Source: Gemmobacter sp. 24YEA27
Lineage (GTDB): Bacteria > Pseudomonadota > Alphaproteobacteria > Rhodobacterales > Rhodobacteraceae
Reading direction: 5' to 3'
Length of the DNA stretch: 64,000 nucleotides
Assembly: GCF_030052995.1 (NCBI RefSeq)
Contig: NZ_JASJPW010000001.1
Coordinates: forward strand, 3,276,001-3,340,000
Of this stretch, positions 62,913 through 64,000 are shown piece after piece. Under the pieces are notes generated by a model. The model was given only the letters and a program-made list of their open reading frames with translations, did no database searches and was not told the origin of the DNA. Each line of letters begins with the position of its first letter. The first letter of the stretch is position 1. The position numbers were made by a program, and so were the translations under genes.

Positions 62913-64000
62913 TTACGCGGCAAGGATCGCCCTTGCTGCCTTTTCACCGATCATCTGGCTGGGCGCATTGGTATTGCCGCCGATCAGCGTCGGCATGACC
63001 GAGGCATCGGCGACGCGCAGCCCTTCGATCCCATGCACCTTCATCGAGACCGGATCGACCACCGCCATCGCATCCACCCCCATCTTCGCGGTGCCGACCG
63101 GGTGATAGACGGTCAGCGCCTCGGCGCGAAGGTAAGCGAGGATCTCGTCATCGGTCACGACGCCAGGCCCGGGCAGGATCTCGCGGCCCTGAAGGCTTGC
63201 CATCGGGGCCGCACCAAAGATCCGGCGCGAGAGTTTGATCCCTTCGACCAGAACGCGCGCATCACGAAAATCACTGAAAAAGCGGTGATCGATCTCATGG
63301 GTCACGCCATCGCCCTGGCGGCGCAGCCGGATCTCGCCGACCGAACGCGGGCGCAGGACGCAGGTGTGAACGGCGAAACCATGGCCCCATTCGACCAGCC
63401 GGCCGCGATGGCTCCGATAGCCGGGGACGAAATGGAACTGCACATCCGGCAGGTCATCTTCGGCCAGAGGCGTGCGGCCAAAGCCGCCTGCGACCACGTA
63501 ATTCGTCGACAGCATCCCCTTGCGGTTTGCGGCGAAGCGGAAGGGTGCGGCCATGAGTTTCAACGCGTTGCGCAGCGAAAAGCCCAGCGTCCTGGTCGAA
63601 TCTGATCGCACCGTGATCATGCCGTCGACATGGTCTCGCAGGTTCTGACCGACGCCGGCCAGGTCATGGACCACGTCCACCCCCTGCCCCTGCAAGGCCG
63701 CGCCGGGCCCGATCCCCGATGCCATCAGCGCCATCGGTGTGCCGATCGCTCCGGTCGAGAGCACGACCTCGCCCCGGCAATGGATGATCTCGCGGGAACC
63801 GCCGCGCGTGACCTCGACCCCGGTGACGCGGCGGTCCTGCAGGATCAGGCGCTTCAGATCGGTGCCGGTCATGATGGTGAGGTTCGGGCGGCTCCGCACC
63901 GGCTCAAGATAGGCATTATAGGCGGAAAACCGGATGCCGTTCTTCTGCGTCACGTCATAGATGCCAAGGCCGAGCTGGCTGTCACCGTTGAAATCCCGGT
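62913..64000 (-). CDS. GMC-family oxidoreductase (choline dehydrogenase-like), 5' end beyond the window
   Basis: About 362 C-terminal residues; the frame is open to the right edge. GEVVLSTGAIGTPMALMASGIGPGAAL is the second GMC signature. The C-terminal block with YHPVGTAKMG and LRVADASVMPTLIGGNTNAPSQMIGEKAA carries the catalytic histidine and the conserved asparagine. The N-terminal FAD-binding part is outside. It oxidises an alcohol; choline and similar substrates are possible. It is the first visible gene of the RidA-DUF1028-peptidase run. Confidence 0.88.
   Translation of the reverse strand, partial: RDFNGDSQLGLGIYDVTQKNGIRFSAYNAYLEPVRSRPNLTIMTGTDLKRLILQDRRVTGVEVTRGGSREIIHCRGEVVLSTGAIGTPMALMASGIGPGAALQGQGVDVVHDLAGVGQNLRDHVDGMITVRSDSTRTLGFSLRNALKLMAAPFRFAANRKGMLSTNYVVAGGFGRTPLAEDDLPDVQFHFVPGYRSHRGRLVEWGHGFAVHTCVLRPRSVGEIRLRRQGDGVTHEIDHRFFSDFRDARVLVEGIKLSRRIFGAAPMASLQGREILPGPGVVTDDEILAYLRAEALTVYHPVGTAKMGVDAMAVVDPVSMKVHGIEGLRVADASVMPTLIGGNTNAPSQMIGEKAARAILAA

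Overview
The window is high-GC DNA that reads like an alphaproteobacterium of the Rhodobacterales (Paracoccaceae: Rhodobacter, Gemmobacter or Paracoccus type). The basis is the protein style, the divergent katG/oxyR pair, an mgsABC-gmaS methylamine module, many ABC importers for sugars, and small palindromic intergenic repeats. I see no rRNA, tRNA, IS element, prophage, CRISPR array or plasmid function. Genus is inference.

Layout. 1-2407: catalase-peroxidase (cut by the left edge) divergent from oxyR. 2594-6968: N-methylglutamate synthase subunits and a type III glutamine synthetase-like gamma-glutamylmethylamide synthetase. 7035-17463: three MFS carriers, a Nudix-related regulator, ilvD, a GH13 alpha-glucosidase and asd. 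17599-26070: pspA with its own TetR and three operator copies, a MuiA-like secreted protein, mnmD divergent from an FAD oxidoreductase, an aldehyde dehydrogenase, a 1-Cys peroxiredoxin and a CHAP lipoprotein.

26463-34553 is one minus-strand operon: CoA-transferase, a solute-binding-like protein with no signal peptide, a periplasmic binding protein, a CUT2-type importer whose double ATPase is split into two coupled genes, two permeases and an FMN alpha-hydroxy-acid oxidase. An IclR regulator and a beta-propeller lactonase lie next to it. 37296-48651 is a complete-looking importer plus oxidative deoxysugar (L-fucose-like) pathway: binding protein, two permeases and ATPase (CUT1), mutarotase, fuconate-type dehydratase, an SDR for the ketodeoxy acid and an FAA hydrolase, with the lactonase divergent. 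Extra members are a split UxaA-type dehydratase, a MaoC protein and a Gfo/Idh oxidoreductase.

49502-52106 encodes the three enzymes that make 2,3-dihydroxybenzoate, without the ligase or carrier domain needed for a larger siderophore. 52300-55834 is an EmrAB-type efflux pair with divergent TetR and two operators. 56120-64000 holds a ketoglutarate-semialdehyde-type dehydrogenase, a methyltransferase, an Old Yellow Enzyme with divergent TetR, and an M20 peptidase-DUF1028-RidA group downstream of a GMC oxidoreductase cut by the right edge.

Five genes carry an apparent single-base loss in a short G or C run. Each is repaired by adding one base. This pattern suggests base-calling errors more than five independent gene deaths. 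The most useful observations are the regulator/operator pairs (pspA, EmrAB, OYE and an orphan MFS operator), a shared motif at the IclR-linked promoters, the three-copy intergenic repeat, the extra dehydratases in the fucose-like operon, and the leaderless binding protein. I did not find a clear new defence or mobile system.
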